From positions 186,001 to 250,000 of the forward strand of contig NZ_FPEJ01000013.1 in assembly GCF_900117445.1 (NCBI RefSeq): DNA of 64,000 nt, read 5' to 3'. The stretch is from Hyphomicrobium sp. NDB2Meth4. Lineage in GTDB: Bacteria; Pseudomonadota; Alphaproteobacteria; Rhizobiales; Hyphomicrobiaceae. Below, piece after piece: positions 36,109 to 44,810 of this stretch. The notes beneath the pieces are model-generated. The model saw only the letters and a program-made list of their open reading frames with translations. It made no database searches and had not been told where the DNA came from. How positions within the stretch are numbered: position 1 is the stretch's first letter; every line of letters begins with the position of its first letter. Both the position numbers and the translations under genes were made by a program.

Positions 36109-36127
36109 GTATAAGTAATTCTTATAC
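36109..36127. promoter_or_regulatory. LysR operator between regulator and sox operon
   Basis: GTATAAG-TAATT-CTTATAC is a perfect 7-bp inverted repeat with a 5-bp spacer, containing T-N11-A as expected of LysR-type sites. It lies 11 bp upstream of the LysR start and about 54 bp upstream of soxB. AT-rich sequence in an otherwise GC-rich stretch marks it as the shared regulatory site. Confidence 0.8.
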
Positions 36128-36181
36128 CCACCACAACGCCGCCCCGGCGTATTGGTGAACCAATCACGATGGATTGGACCC

Positions 36182-37441
36182 ATGGCCAGCGATCACTACT
36201 CGATATTCTCGGTTCTGCGCGAGGCCCTTCGTGGGCATACCGGTTGGAAGCCCGCCTGGCGCAACGCCACCCCGCAGCCCGACTATGACGTCGTCATCAT
36301 CGGCGGCGGCGGCCACGGTTTGGCGACGGCATTCTACCTCGCCAAGATGTACGGCATAACGCGCGTCGCGGTGTTGGAGAAGGGCTGGATCGGCGGCGGC
36401 AACGTCGGCCGCAACACCACGATCGTCCGCTCCAACTATCTGCTTCCCGGGAACATTCCCTTCTACGAGCTCTCCATGAAACTGTGGGAGCAGCTCGAGC
36501 AGGAGATCAACTACAACGCGATGGTCAGCCAGCGCGGAGTGCTCAACCTCTACCACTCCGACGCCCAGCGTGACGCCTTTGCGCGCCGCGGCAATGCCAT
36601 GCGCCTGCACGGAGTCGACGCCGAGCTGTTGGATCAGCAGGCGGTGCGCAAGATGGTGCCGTTCCTCGATTTCGAGAACGGACGCTTTCCCATCCACGGC
36701 GGCCTGCTGCAGCGGCGCGCCGGAACGGTGCGGCACGACGCCGTGGCTTGGGGTTATGCGCGCGCGGCCGATCGGCTCGGCGTCGACATCATTCAGAATT
36801 GCGAGGTCAAAGGATTCCGCTTCGAGGGCGGAAAGGCGGTCGGCGTCGAGACGTCACGCGGCTTCATCGGTGCAAAGAAGATCGGAATGTCCGTCGCCGG
36901 AAGCTCGTCACGTGTTGCTGCAATGGCAGGTCTCAAGCTCCCAATCGAAAGTCATGTCCTCCAGGCTTTCGTTACCGAGGCTATCAAGCCATTCATTGAC
37001 GGCGTGGTGACGTTCGGCGCCGGCCACTTCTACATCAGCCAGTCGGACAAGGGCGGCCTCGTATTCGGTGGCGATCTCGACGGCTACAACAGCTACGCAC
37101 AGCGCGGAAACCTGCCCGTCGTCGAAGATGTCTGCGAAGGCGGCATGGCGCTGATGCCGCGCATCGGCCGTGTGCGCGTGTTGCGCAACTGGGGCGGCAT
37201 CATGGACATGTCCATGGACGGCAGCCCGATCATCGATCACACGCCGATCCCTGGGCTCTACCTCAATGCCGGCTGGTGCTACGGCGGCTTCAAGGCCACC
37301 CCCGCTGCCGGTGTGTGCTTTGCGCATCTCATCGCCCGCGATGCCCCGCACGAGACTGCCAAAGCTTATCGCCTCGATCGCTTCGCGACGGGGCATGCAA
37401 TCGACGAAAAGGGTATGGGCCCGCAGCCCAACCTCCACTGA
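36182..37441 (+). CDS. soxB: Sarcosine oxidase subunit beta
   Basis: A 419-residue flavoprotein subunit. The ATG at 36182 is favoured over the TTG at 36152 because the family begins near HYSIFSVLREALRGHTGWKP. The FAD-binding motif is VVIIGGGGHGLATAFYLA (37-54). The segment RRAGTVRHDAVAWGYARA carries the histidine (His185) that aligns with the residue known to bind FMN covalently in characterised heterotetrameric enzymes. It oxidises sarcosine to glycine, with H2O2 formed from O2 and the methyl group passed to folate by subunits alpha/gamma. It leads the soxBDAG operon. Confidence 0.94.
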   Translation: MASDHYSIFSVLREALRGHTGWKPAWRNATPQPDYDVVIIGGGGHGLATAFYLAKMYGITRVAVLEKGWIGGGNVGRNTTIVRSNYLLPGNIPFYELSMKLWEQLEQEINYNAMVSQRGVLNLYHSDAQRDAFARRGNAMRLHGVDAELLDQQAVRKMVPFLDFENGRFPIHGGLLQRRAGTVRHDAVAWGYARAADRLGVDIIQNCEVKGFRFEGGKAVGVETSRGFIGAKKIGMSVAGSSSRVAAMAGLKLPIESHVLQAFVTEAIKPFIDGVVTFGAGHFYISQSDKGGLVFGGDLDGYNSYAQRGNLPVVEDVCEGGMALMPRIGRVRVLRNWGGIMDMSMDGSPIIDHTPIPGLYLNAGWCYGGFKATPAAGVCFAHLIARDAPHETAKAYRLDRFATGHAIDEKGMGPQPNLH

Positions 37442-37465
37442 TCAACAGGTGCCGGGAGCAAAGCC

Positions 37466-37762
37466 ATGCGCATCGCATGTCCATACTGTGGCGAGCGTAG
37501 CCTCGACGAATTCATCTACTCCGGCGACGCCACCGTCCGGCGCCCGGATGCTTCCGCACCGACGGCGAGCGAGGACTACGTAAAGTACGTCTATGAGCGC
37601 ACCAACCCGCCGGGAATGCATCGCGAGCTTTGGTACCACGCCGCCGGCTGCCACGCCTGGCTCGTAGTCAGCCGCGATATCTCTACCCACGCCATCTCGT
37701 CCGTCGAGCTGGCCAAGGACGTCGCACTCGCCAACAACCAGGCAATGAAAGAGTCCGCCTGA
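37466..37762 (+). CDS. soxD: Sarcosine oxidase subunit delta
   Basis: A 98-residue subunit. The zinc ligands are recognisable as Cys5 and Cys8 (ACPYCG) and His58 and Cys62 (WYHAAGC), as in characterised delta subunits. The chain then ends with a helix. It helps hold the alpha subunit. Its stop codon overlaps the soxA start by one base (TGATG), consistent with coupled translation. The gene lies 24 bp after soxB. Confidence 0.94.
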   Translation: MRIACPYCGERSLDEFIYSGDATVRRPDASAPTASEDYVKYVYERTNPPGMHRELWYHAAGCHAWLVVSRDISTHAISSVELAKDVALANNQAMKESA

Positions 37763-40700
37763 TGGCCCGCACGAAAGAAGCCCCGCGCCGCGATCCGCTC
37801 CAGCCGCAACGCCTCGTTGACCGCGGCATCGTCGATCACCGCCGCACCATCGAATTCACGTTCGACGGCGTGACATACAAAGGCCACCCCGGCGACACCG
37901 TAGCCTCCGCGCTGCTCGCCAACGGCGTCATGCTCGCCGGCCGCTCGTTCAAGTATCACCGTCCGCGCGGCATCTTGAGCGCCGGCTCCGAGGAACCGAG
38001 TGCACTGCTCGAGCTGCGTGATGGCGCTCGCCGCGAGCCCAACACCAAAGCCACCACGGCCGAGCTGTTCGACGGCCTCGTAGCCAAGAGCCAGAACCGC
38101 TGGCCCTCGCTCGACTTCGATGTCATGAGCATCAACTCGTTGCTGTCGAAGGTGTTCGTCGCCGGCTTCTACTACAAGACCTTCATGTGGCCTGCGGCCC
38201 TTTGGGAGAAGCTGTACGAGCCGGCGATCCGCCGCGCCGCCGGCCTTGGCCGCGCGTCCGATGCCGCCGATCCAGACGTCTACGAGAAGACGACGGCTCA
38301 CACTGATGTTCTCATCATTGGCGGTGGCCCCGCCGGCCTCATGGCCGCCCTGGCAGCCGCGCAGTCCGGCAAGCGCGTCATCCTTGTCGACGAGCAGGCA
38401 GCGCTCGGCGGACGCGCCATCGACGATGGCTCGATCATTGACGGCCGCCCGGCGCGCGAGTGGGTGCGTTCCGTGGAGGCCGAGCTGGCGAGCCGGCCCG
38501 ACGTCACCATTCTGCGCCGCACGACTGTGTTCGGCACTTACGACGGCGGCACTTACGGTGCCCTCGAGCGGGTGAACGACCACGTTGCTGTCCCGCAGAA
38601 GCATCAGCCGCGTCAGCGTCTCTGGCGTATCGTCGCCAAGCGCGCTGTTCTGGCCACCGGAGCGACTGAGCGACCGATCGTGTTCGGCGACAATGATCGC
38701 CCTGGCGTGATGCTCGCAGGCGCGGTGCGCACCTACATCAACCGCTTCGGCGTTGTGCCGGGCGACCGCGTCGTCGTCTTCGCCAACAACGACTACGCCG
38801 TCAGCACCGTCACCGACCTCATCAACGCCGGCGCAAACGTCGTTGCAATCGTCGACTCTCGACCCAAGCCTTCCGAAGCCATCTCGCGCATCGCCAGCAG
38901 CGCCGGCACTAAGCTCCTATCGGGTGCTGTTGTTACGCGCGCCCTGGGCAAGAAGCGCGTAACCGGTGCTCTCATCCGTACGCAGAGCGGAGCCGAAGTC
39001 CGGCTGTTCTGCGATCTCATCGCCGTCTCGGGCGGATGGAACCCCAATATACAGTTGTCGACCCACGTCGGCGGCAAGCCGCTGTGGAATGACGATCTGC
39101 TCTGTTTCCTCCCAGGCTCGCTACCGCCCGGCATGTTGCTCGCCGGCGCGGTAGCGGGAAATTTCTCGCTACCCAAGGCCCTCGGCAGTGGCGCCGACGC
39201 TGGAGCCACGGCCGTTGCCAATGGAACCAAGTCCGTAAGCATTCCCGTTCCCAAGGCAGCCGAGGATAGCGTGCGCATCGCCCCGCTATGGCGCGTCGAG
39301 GATCACTCCGGAAAGGCCTTCGTCGACTTCCAGAACGACGTGACCGATACCGATGTCGAGCTGGCCGAACGCGAGGGCTTCCGCGCTGTCGAGCACTTGA
39401 AGCGCTATACGACGCTCGGAATGGCGACGGACCAGGGCCGGACCGCCAACGTCAACGCGCTCGCGATCATGGCGGATATCACCGGCCGCACCATTCCGCA
39501 GACCGGCATGACACTCGCGCGTCCGCCCTATGTTCCGGTTGCCGTTGGCGCGCTTGCCGGTCATCACCGCGGCAAGAGCTTCAAGCCGACCCGCCTGCCT
39601 CCATCCTACAAGTGGGCCAAGGAGCAGGGCGCCGTATGCGTCGAGACCGGCCTTTGGCTGCGTCCCAGCTATTTCCCGCGCCCGGGCGAGAAGGACTGGC
39701 TGGATACGGTGAAGCGCGAGGTGAACACCGTGCGCAACGCCGTCGGCATCTGCGATGTGTCGACGCTCGGCAAGGTCGACGTGCAGGGCAAGGATGCGGC
39801 TGCGTTCCTCGAACGCGTCTACATGAACAACCTGAAAAGTCTCGCGATCGGCAAGGCCCGTTATGGTGGCATGCTGCGCGAGGACGGCATCCTGTTCGAC
39901 GATGGCACCGTCGCGCGCTTTGCCGAGAACCAATACTTCATTACGACGACCACGGCCAACGCCGTGCGCGCACTCCAGCACATGGAGTACTGCGCCCAGT
40001 GGCTATGGCCGGAGCTCGATGTGCAGATCATCTCCGCCACCGAGCAGTGGGCACAGTATGCAGTTGCCGGCCCGAAATCACGCGAGCTACTGCGAAAGAT
40101 TGTCGACCCCGAGTTCGACATCTCCGATGCCGGCTTCCCTTATCTCCAAGTGGGCGAGATCACGGTATGCGGCGGCGTCAAAGCTCGCTTGTTCCGCCTC
40201 TCGTTCTCCGGCGAGCGCGCTTACGAGATCGGCGTTCCGGCCCGCTACGGCGATGCACTGATGCGCCAGCTGTGGGAAGCAGGCCGCGAGTTCGGCGCCT
40301 GCGCCTATGGCACCGAGGCGCTTGGCGTCATGCGCATCGAGAAAGGCCACATCTCAGGGCCCGAACTCAATGGAACAACGACACCGCGCGATGTCGGCCT
40401 CGGCGGCATGGTGTCGAAGACCAAAGACTTCGTCGGTCGCACCCTCGGCACCAGACCGGGCATCGTTGACCCCGAGCGCCCGCAGCTCATCGGCTTCCGG
40501 CCGGTGGATCGCTCGGTAAGGTTGCGCTCGGGCGCTCACTTCCTCGCCAAGGGCGCGAACCCAACCGCCGCCAATGACGAAGGTTATATGACCTCGGTCG
40601 CCTATTCGCCTTCCAACGGTCATTGGATCGGCCTCGGCTTCCTGAAGCATGGCCCTGAGCGTGTGGGCGAAATTGTCCGCGCTTATGATCCCGTGCGCGG

Positions 40701-40770
40701 CGGCGACACACTCGTCGAAGTCGTGAAACCCGTATTCGTCGATCCCGAAGGAGCGCGCGTCCGTGGCTAA
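37762..40770 (+). CDS. soxA: Sarcosine oxidase subunit alpha
   Basis: A 1002-residue subunit starting at the ATG at 37762. The frame extends upstream to 37630, but that region lies inside soxD. It begins with a ferredoxin-like domain without cluster cysteines (GRSFKYHRPRGILSAGSEE), then an NAD-binding Rossmann domain (TDVLIIGGGPAGLMAALAAA, ~175-200) and a middle domain. The C-terminal half resembles glycine cleavage T-proteins, with the folate-binding region seen as FYKLG-like SLAIGKARYGGMLREDGI and FSGERAYEIGVPARYG. It accepts the methylene group onto tetrahydrofolate. The stop overlaps soxG by 8 nt. Confidence 0.94.
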   Translation: MARTKEAPRRDPLQPQRLVDRGIVDHRRTIEFTFDGVTYKGHPGDTVASALLANGVMLAGRSFKYHRPRGILSAGSEEPSALLELRDGARREPNTKATTAELFDGLVAKSQNRWPSLDFDVMSINSLLSKVFVAGFYYKTFMWPAALWEKLYEPAIRRAAGLGRASDAADPDVYEKTTAHTDVLIIGGGPAGLMAALAAAQSGKRVILVDEQAALGGRAIDDGSIIDGRPAREWVRSVEAELASRPDVTILRRTTVFGTYDGGTYGALERVNDHVAVPQKHQPRQRLWRIVAKRAVLATGATERPIVFGDNDRPGVMLAGAVRTYINRFGVVPGDRVVVFANNDYAVSTVTDLINAGANVVAIVDSRPKPSEAISRIASSAGTKLLSGAVVTRALGKKRVTGALIRTQSGAEVRLFCDLIAVSGGWNPNIQLSTHVGGKPLWNDDLLCFLPGSLPPGMLLAGAVAGNFSLPKALGSGADAGATAVANGTKSVSIPVPKAAEDSVRIAPLWRVEDHSGKAFVDFQNDVTDTDVELAEREGFRAVEHLKRYTTLGMATDQGRTANVNALAIMADITGRTIPQTGMTLARPPYVPVAVGALAGHHRGKSFKPTRLPPSYKWAKEQGAVCVETGLWLRPSYFPRPGEKDWLDTVKREVNTVRNAVGICDVSTLGKVDVQGKDAAAFLERVYMNNLKSLAIGKARYGGMLREDGILFDDGTVARFAENQYFITTTTANAVRALQHMEYCAQWLWPELDVQIISATEQWAQYAVAGPKSRELLRKIVDPEFDISDAGFPYLQVGEITVCGGVKARLFRLSFSGERAYEIGVPARYGDALMRQLWEAGREFGACAYGTEALGVMRIEKGHISGPELNGTTTPRDVGLGGMVSKTKDFVGRTLGTRPGIVDPERPQLIGFRPVDRSVRLRSGAHFLAKGANPTAANDEGYMTSVAYSPSNGHWIGLGFLKHGPERVGEIVRAYDPVRGGDTLVEVVKPVFVDPEGARVRG

Positions 40771-41344
40771 CATGCTGAAACCAACGTCTGCGTTCTCGCA
40801 CCTCGACCCGCTCTCGACACCGAGCCTCTCTGTGGCTCCGCGCGAGGACCTGACGATGGCGAGCTTTGCCGCCGGCAAGGACCAGGTGCAGGCCGTCATG
40901 GCGACTATCAAGAGCGCCTATGGCGTCGACCTGCCGCGTCGTCCCGCGCGCGTTTCGGGTAAGGGTATCGCCTTTGTCTGGGCAGGCCCCGATCAATGGC
41001 TGGCCGTCGCTGAACGCGGCGCCAACCGCGATATGGAGCGCGAGCTGAAATCACTTCTCAGCGCAATGGCCTCGGTCGTCGATCAATCGGATGGTCGCGT
41101 TGTCGTGCGCGTGTCGGGACCACTGTCGCGCCAGGTGCTGGCCAAAGGCATCCCCATCGATCTTCACCCGCGCGCGTTCGGCGCAAACGCGGCTGCTATC
41201 ACGCACGCAAGCCACATCGGTGTGATCATGTGGCAGCTGGAAGATGCTTCGACCTTCGAGCTGGCCATGTTCCGCAGCTACGCCGACAGCTTTGCGCACT
41301 GGCTGATCGAGACGGCCGAGGCAACCCTGCCAGCAACGGCGTAA
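40763..41344 (+). CDS. soxG: Sarcosine oxidase subunit gamma
   Basis: A 193-residue protein. The GTG at 40763 sits 9 nt after a GGAG site and overlaps the end of soxA; an ATG at 40772 is the alternative. It is a small GcvT-like fold with RVSGPLSRQVLAKGIPIDLHP and MWQLEDASTFELAMFRSYADSF, characteristic of SoxG. It completes the heterotetramer BDAG. A GC-rich hairpin follows at 41349-41365. glyA, folD or purU, often found with sox operons, are not in the window. Confidence 0.92.
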   Translation: MANMLKPTSAFSHLDPLSTPSLSVAPREDLTMASFAAGKDQVQAVMATIKSAYGVDLPRRPARVSGKGIAFVWAGPDQWLAVAERGANRDMERELKSLLSAMASVVDQSDGRVVVRVSGPLSRQVLAKGIPIDLHPRAFGANAAAITHASHIGVIMWQLEDASTFELAMFRSYADSFAHWLIETAEATLPATA

Positions 41345-41348
41345 GGCC

Positions 41349-41365
41349 CCCGGGGCAGCCCCGGG
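41349..41365 (+). terminator. Hairpin after soxG
   Basis: Seven-bp stem CCCGGGG/CCCCGGG (41349-41355, 41359-41365) with a CAG loop, 5 bp past the soxG stop. It marks the likely end of the sox operon; no U-run is present. Confidence 0.55.
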
Positions 41366-41562
41366 AACGGGCCTGCGTCGCGACCTGACTGGCGTTCAAC
41401 CAAGCGTTGCGCCTGCCTATGCTTGCGCGATGGAGACGTCGTTCTGCACATCAATTTGCCGACTTTACTCACGACAGTCTCGCCGCCGCATTGACTTCGC
41501 GGCGGCCCAGTCGCTCCGCTAGTGGAGGCTGAGCTGCCTTCCCTCAGGACGACCGGTACTTC

Positions 41563-42624
41563 ATGCGGATACTCTTCCTCAACAAAACCCGTGCGGACGA
41601 GTTTCGCGATTTCGACTACGCGAGTCTCGAAGGTCTTCGCGGTGCCGAACGCACATCACTCTATCTCGCGGAAGCGCTGGGCGCGCGCGGCCATGAGGTG
41701 GTGCTGACTTGCGCCGAAGCGCCTGACGCGACTCGGATTGGCCACGTGACGGTTGCGAGCCCAGCCGCGGCGCTTGCGCAATCCTACGACGTCGCCATCA
41801 GCAACAACTTCGCCAAAGCCTTCGATGGTGTCGCCGCGCCGGTGAAAATGGTCTGGACCCACAATCCGGGATTCGCTCGGACCCACCTCAAGGCAGACCT
41901 TCTCGCAAAATGGCGTCACAAGCCGCATCTCGTGCATCTGTCGCAATATACGCGCAAGCGATCATGGATGCTGCCGCGTTCCGGTGACACGATCATCCAT
42001 CACGGTATGCCGGCAGATTTGCTGGACGCGCGTGCAGCTCGCGACGCACCGCCACCGCCGATCGCTGTTTTCGCGTCTTACCCCGGACGCAACCTCCGCA
42101 AGGTCGTCCGCGCATGGTGCGATGTCGTGCATCCGCGTGTCCCGCAAGCAAAGCTGATTGTCACCTCTGACGCCCAGCCCAAGCACCTCGACGGTCGCAC
42201 GCCGGCAGAACTGCGTGACAGCAACATCGAGATCAGGGGAACGGTGCCTTGGACGCAGTTGATGGACCTACTGCGCACTGCGCGAGTGTTCATCGCCCCC
42301 GGCCATTGGCAAGAGACCTATAACCTTCTCGCTATCGAGGCGGCGGCATGCGGCGTGCCGACCGTCACGATGGGCATTGGTGCGCTACGCGAGCGTGTCA
42401 TCCATGATCAGACCGGCTGCATCGAGCCGACCACAGGCAAAATGGGCGCCGCGATCACCCGCCTCCTGACCGACGACGCCTTGTGGCAGCGCTATCATCG
42501 CGCCTGCCTGTCCCATCCCGATCTCATTTCTTGGGAGCAGTGCGCTGATGAGTGGGAGCGCTGCATGACTGCCCTGGCGCAAAGCGCACGCGATTGCAGC
42601 CACGCGGAAGCCCGCGCGGCGTAG
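41563..42624 (+). CDS. Glycosyltransferase family 4/1-like (GT-B)
   Basis: A 353-residue GT-B enzyme. The N-terminal half starts MRILFLNKTRADEF and has GAERTSLYLAEALGARGHEV, the usual acceptor-domain opening. The C-terminal donor domain has IIHHGMPADLLDARA, VIVTSDAQP-type strands, and the motif APGHWQETYNLLAIEAAACGVPTV, where Glu and the EAAACG loop bind the nucleotide sugar. The sugar and acceptor are unknown. It is convergent with a GT25 enzyme, suggesting a small surface-glycan island, and is separated from sox by about 220 bp. Confidence 0.85.
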   Translation: MRILFLNKTRADEFRDFDYASLEGLRGAERTSLYLAEALGARGHEVVLTCAEAPDATRIGHVTVASPAAALAQSYDVAISNNFAKAFDGVAAPVKMVWTHNPGFARTHLKADLLAKWRHKPHLVHLSQYTRKRSWMLPRSGDTIIHHGMPADLLDARAARDAPPPPIAVFASYPGRNLRKVVRAWCDVVHPRVPQAKLIVTSDAQPKHLDGRTPAELRDSNIEIRGTVPWTQLMDLLRTARVFIAPGHWQETYNLLAIEAAACGVPTVTMGIGALRERVIHDQTGCIEPTTGKMGAAITRLLTDDALWQRYHRACLSHPDLISWEQCADEWERCMTALAQSARDCSHAEARAA

Positions 42625-42691
42625 CGGTGGCGGGTCTGCAAGGCAAAAGCACTGGATTCGCGAGCCAGCCAGTGGGGAAAAGCCGCGCCCG

Positions 42692-43621
42692 CTACGGCGT
42701 CGTGGCGCCGCCCATAGCGTTTGCACCCTTGATGCTCACGCGTTCTGCGACCGGCTGCAAACCCAGCATCTTGACGATGCGTCGCGTGCCGTTGCGCAGC
42801 GCGCAGCGGCCCCACGCCAGCGGCCCGAGAGTGCGCAGATTGAACAGCACCCCGCGCGGCGTGTGCAGCGGATTGCCAGTCCAGCAATAGCGCGACGGGA
42901 GAGGAAGCCCCCGGCGCAGGCGCGAGTGATTGCCCATGAGGTGGATCGCCGAAGCAAAGCCTTCAGGCTTGATGATGCACGGCGTCACGCCATAGATCTC
43001 GAGCCCGAAGCGCCAAGGCTGGCGGAAGTCGGTGTCGATTGGCCAATAGCGCTTCATCGGCTTGAGGAACTTGCGCGCCCCCGATCGGCTGACGAGATAT
43101 CCGGTCGTCGTCTCGGGAACCCGCGAATAGCGCACCAGCTGGCGGTCGCCGTCGAGCGCCGAGATGATTTTTACGGCGCGGTTGCTGTCCTTGCACAGGT
43201 GGACGAGATCCCAACCCTTGGGCATCGAGGAGATGACATCGCGCACTATCTCCCCAGTGTCGGCCGGCAGGATGGCGTCATCCTCGAGGATCAGCGCGTA
43301 GTCGAGATTCTGATCGAGCATGCGCTGCATCGCCACGAGATGGCTTGCATAGCAACCGACCTCGCCAGGCTTCAGCTTCGAGTGCAGCGCTGAGCCTTCG
43401 AAGAAGAATTCGCGAAACTGGTCGGGAACATTCAGCCCTTCGACCCCCGGTACGCGCTCGGCGGTCATATTCGCGTTGGACAGATGCGCGCAGACCGAAC
43501 TCCACCGCTCTTCATCACAATCTCTGTTGATGAAGAAGGTCGGGATCGACGCGGACCCAACGAGCTTACTGATTTTCGCGGCGGCGGCCCCATCAGCCGA
43601 CTCCGCGCCCTCCAGCGACAT
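42692..43621 (-). CDS. Glycosyltransferase family 25 (LPS-type)
   Basis: A 309-residue protein started at the ATG at 43621; the frame runs on to 43846 but those residues are unlike the family. GT25 features are IPTFFINRDCDEERW at the N-terminus, the GEVGCYASHLVAMQRML motif, the DxD site in LDYALILEDDAILP and the downstream DLVHLCKDSNRAV and TTGYLVSRSGARKFL. Members transfer galactose or glucose to LPS core. The C-terminal ~80 residues are basic and may contact the membrane. A GGAG ribosome site supports the start. Confidence 0.87.
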   Translation of the reverse strand: MSLEGAESADGAAAAKISKLVGSASIPTFFINRDCDEERWSSVCAHLSNANMTAERVPGVEGLNVPDQFREFFFEGSALHSKLKPGEVGCYASHLVAMQRMLDQNLDYALILEDDAILPADTGEIVRDVISSMPKGWDLVHLCKDSNRAVKIISALDGDRQLVRYSRVPETTTGYLVSRSGARKFLKPMKRYWPIDTDFRQPWRFGLEIYGVTPCIIKPEGFASAIHLMGNHSRLRRGLPLPSRYCWTGNPLHTPRGVLFNLRTLGPLAWGRCALRNGTRRIVKMLGLQPVAERVSIKGANAMGGATTP

Positions 43622-43837
43622 ACGCGCCAACTCCAACCGATACCCCCGCAACCCACTAATACCTTTGCGCAATATTAGGGCTCGACTTGGGCAGACGCGA
43701 GAGAAATCTGGTGAATCCGCTAGAGGAGCTGCAACTGAACTGACCTGTGCATAGTGGGGATTGAGGTAATTGCGCACTCGTCCCCCCGCCCCCCGGCTTA
43801 CCCCTTTTTGCTGCAACGCCAACGAGGTGAGCAATTT

Positions 43838-44002
43838 ATGCAGCAAGCGATTTTGAAGGCATATCAGGAAGCGGCTCTGTTCTATACGCCGCAGGCCGTG
43901 ATCTGGAATATAAAGACCCTCGGCTTCGGGTGCTGGCTTCGCTGCCTGGTCCTCAACGCGCGTGAACTGCTCGCCGAGCAGTACCGCGGTCTGGCCCGCT
44001 AG
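43838..44002 (+). CDS. Small hypothetical protein (54 aa)
   Basis: Open frame from the ATG at 43838 with a CGAGGTGAG ribosome site about 8 nt upstream. The frame can be extended to 43754, but the extra part lacks any signal. The sequence is AILKAYQEAALFYTPQAVIW, NIKTLGFGCWLRCLVLNAR, then ELLAEQYRGLAR: a single amphipathic to hydrophobic protein with two cysteines and a possible short membrane helix (~25-38). I do not recognise it. It lies upstream of another tiny gene on the opposite strand (44018-44191). Confidence 0.5.
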   Translation: MQQAILKAYQEAALFYTPQAVIWNIKTLGFGCWLRCLVLNARELLAEQYRGLAR

Positions 44003-44017
44003 CGCCCGTCGAGGCGG

Positions 44018-44191
44018 CTACTCCTCCCCGCTGTAGGGCAGCTCGCCTTCGACATACGGCCGGACCTGGCGCCAAAGGCGATGATATTCGTTCGCGTACT
44101 GGCGCTGCTCATCGACGTCATCGGCAATACGAGAAGCTTCTCGCAGCCGCTCCATTTCGGCCAGCGCCTTCTCAACTTCCTCTCGCGTCAT
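44018..44191 (-). CDS. Small acidic helical protein (57 aa)
   Basis: Found by reading the minus strand. ATG at 44191 preceded by GAGGAG 8 nt upstream, stop at 44018. The protein starts MTREEVEKALAEMERLREA and is charged, continuing RIADDVDEQRQYANEYHRLW and ending with an acidic tail (EGELPYSGEE). It looks like a single coiled-coil helix followed by a short end. There is no family I can name. Its strong ribosome site and the absence of any other gene on this stretch support it. It is convergent with the 54-aa gene and divergent from the tautomerase. Confidence 0.62.
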   Translation of the reverse strand: MTREEVEKALAEMERLREASRIADDVDEQRQYANEYHRLWRQVRPYVEGELPYSGEE

Positions 44192-44395
44192 CCATGGCTC
44201 CTCGTCGCGCGTCGTTCGAGACAGGGCTCACATACGCCACTTGCGTGACACTACCGCCGTTCGCCGGCCGATCACAATGCGCAACCCGCCCCGCGTCAGG
44301 ATTGCGCGCCAGCCCAGCCAATGTAGGCAAACGTAGAGTTGTCTCGACGGTTGCGGCGGCATAAACAGGGCCCCCAACCATCGATCGGGTGTGCC

Positions 44396-44785
44396 ATGCC
44401 GCTTCTTTATTTCAACGTCCTCGAAGGCCGCTCCGATGCGGAGCTGAATGCGATGCTGGACGCCGCCCACCGCGCCATGCTGGCGGCATTCAAGGTGCCC
44501 GAGCGAGATCGCTACCAGATCGTCAATGAGTACAAGCCCTCGCGCATGATCATCGAGGATACCGGCCTAGGCATTCCTCGCAGCGACAACGTCGTTGTCG
44601 TTCAGGTCGTCAGCCGGCCGCGGGGCAAGGAGGCGAAGCAGAAATTCTACCGTCTACTGGTAGAAGAGCTCGAAAAGAGCTGCGGAATATCGCCGAACGA
44701 CGTCATGGTCTCGATTGTCGAAAACACCGACGAAGACTGGTCGTTCGGCCTAGGTCGCGCGCAATTCCTCGAAGGCGATCTTTAG
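44396..44785 (+). CDS. Tautomerase superfamily protein
   Basis: A 129-residue protein started at the ATG at 44396, because this makes Pro2 the N-terminal residue after Met removal, the catalytic base of this superfamily. The frame upstream to 44339 would bury the proline. The sequence runs MPLLYFNVLEGRSDAELNAM, later YQIVNEYKPSRMIIEDTGLG, and near the end VSIVENTDEDWSFGLGRAQF, matching tautomerase_2-type proteins of 120-130 residues. The substrate is unknown. It is convergent with the TetR gene at 44811. Confidence 0.82.
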   Translation: MPLLYFNVLEGRSDAELNAMLDAAHRAMLAAFKVPERDRYQIVNEYKPSRMIIEDTGLGIPRSDNVVVVQVVSRPRGKEAKQKFYRLLVEELEKSCGISPNDVMVSIVENTDEDWSFGLGRAQFLEGDL

Positions 44786-44810
44786 AAGCTGATCTCAATC
44801 GGGATTGTCG

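Noticed and set aside
39288-40469. 393-codon frame in a second register inside soxA
   Set aside because: Arg-rich, out of frame with the clear sarcosine oxidase alpha protein.
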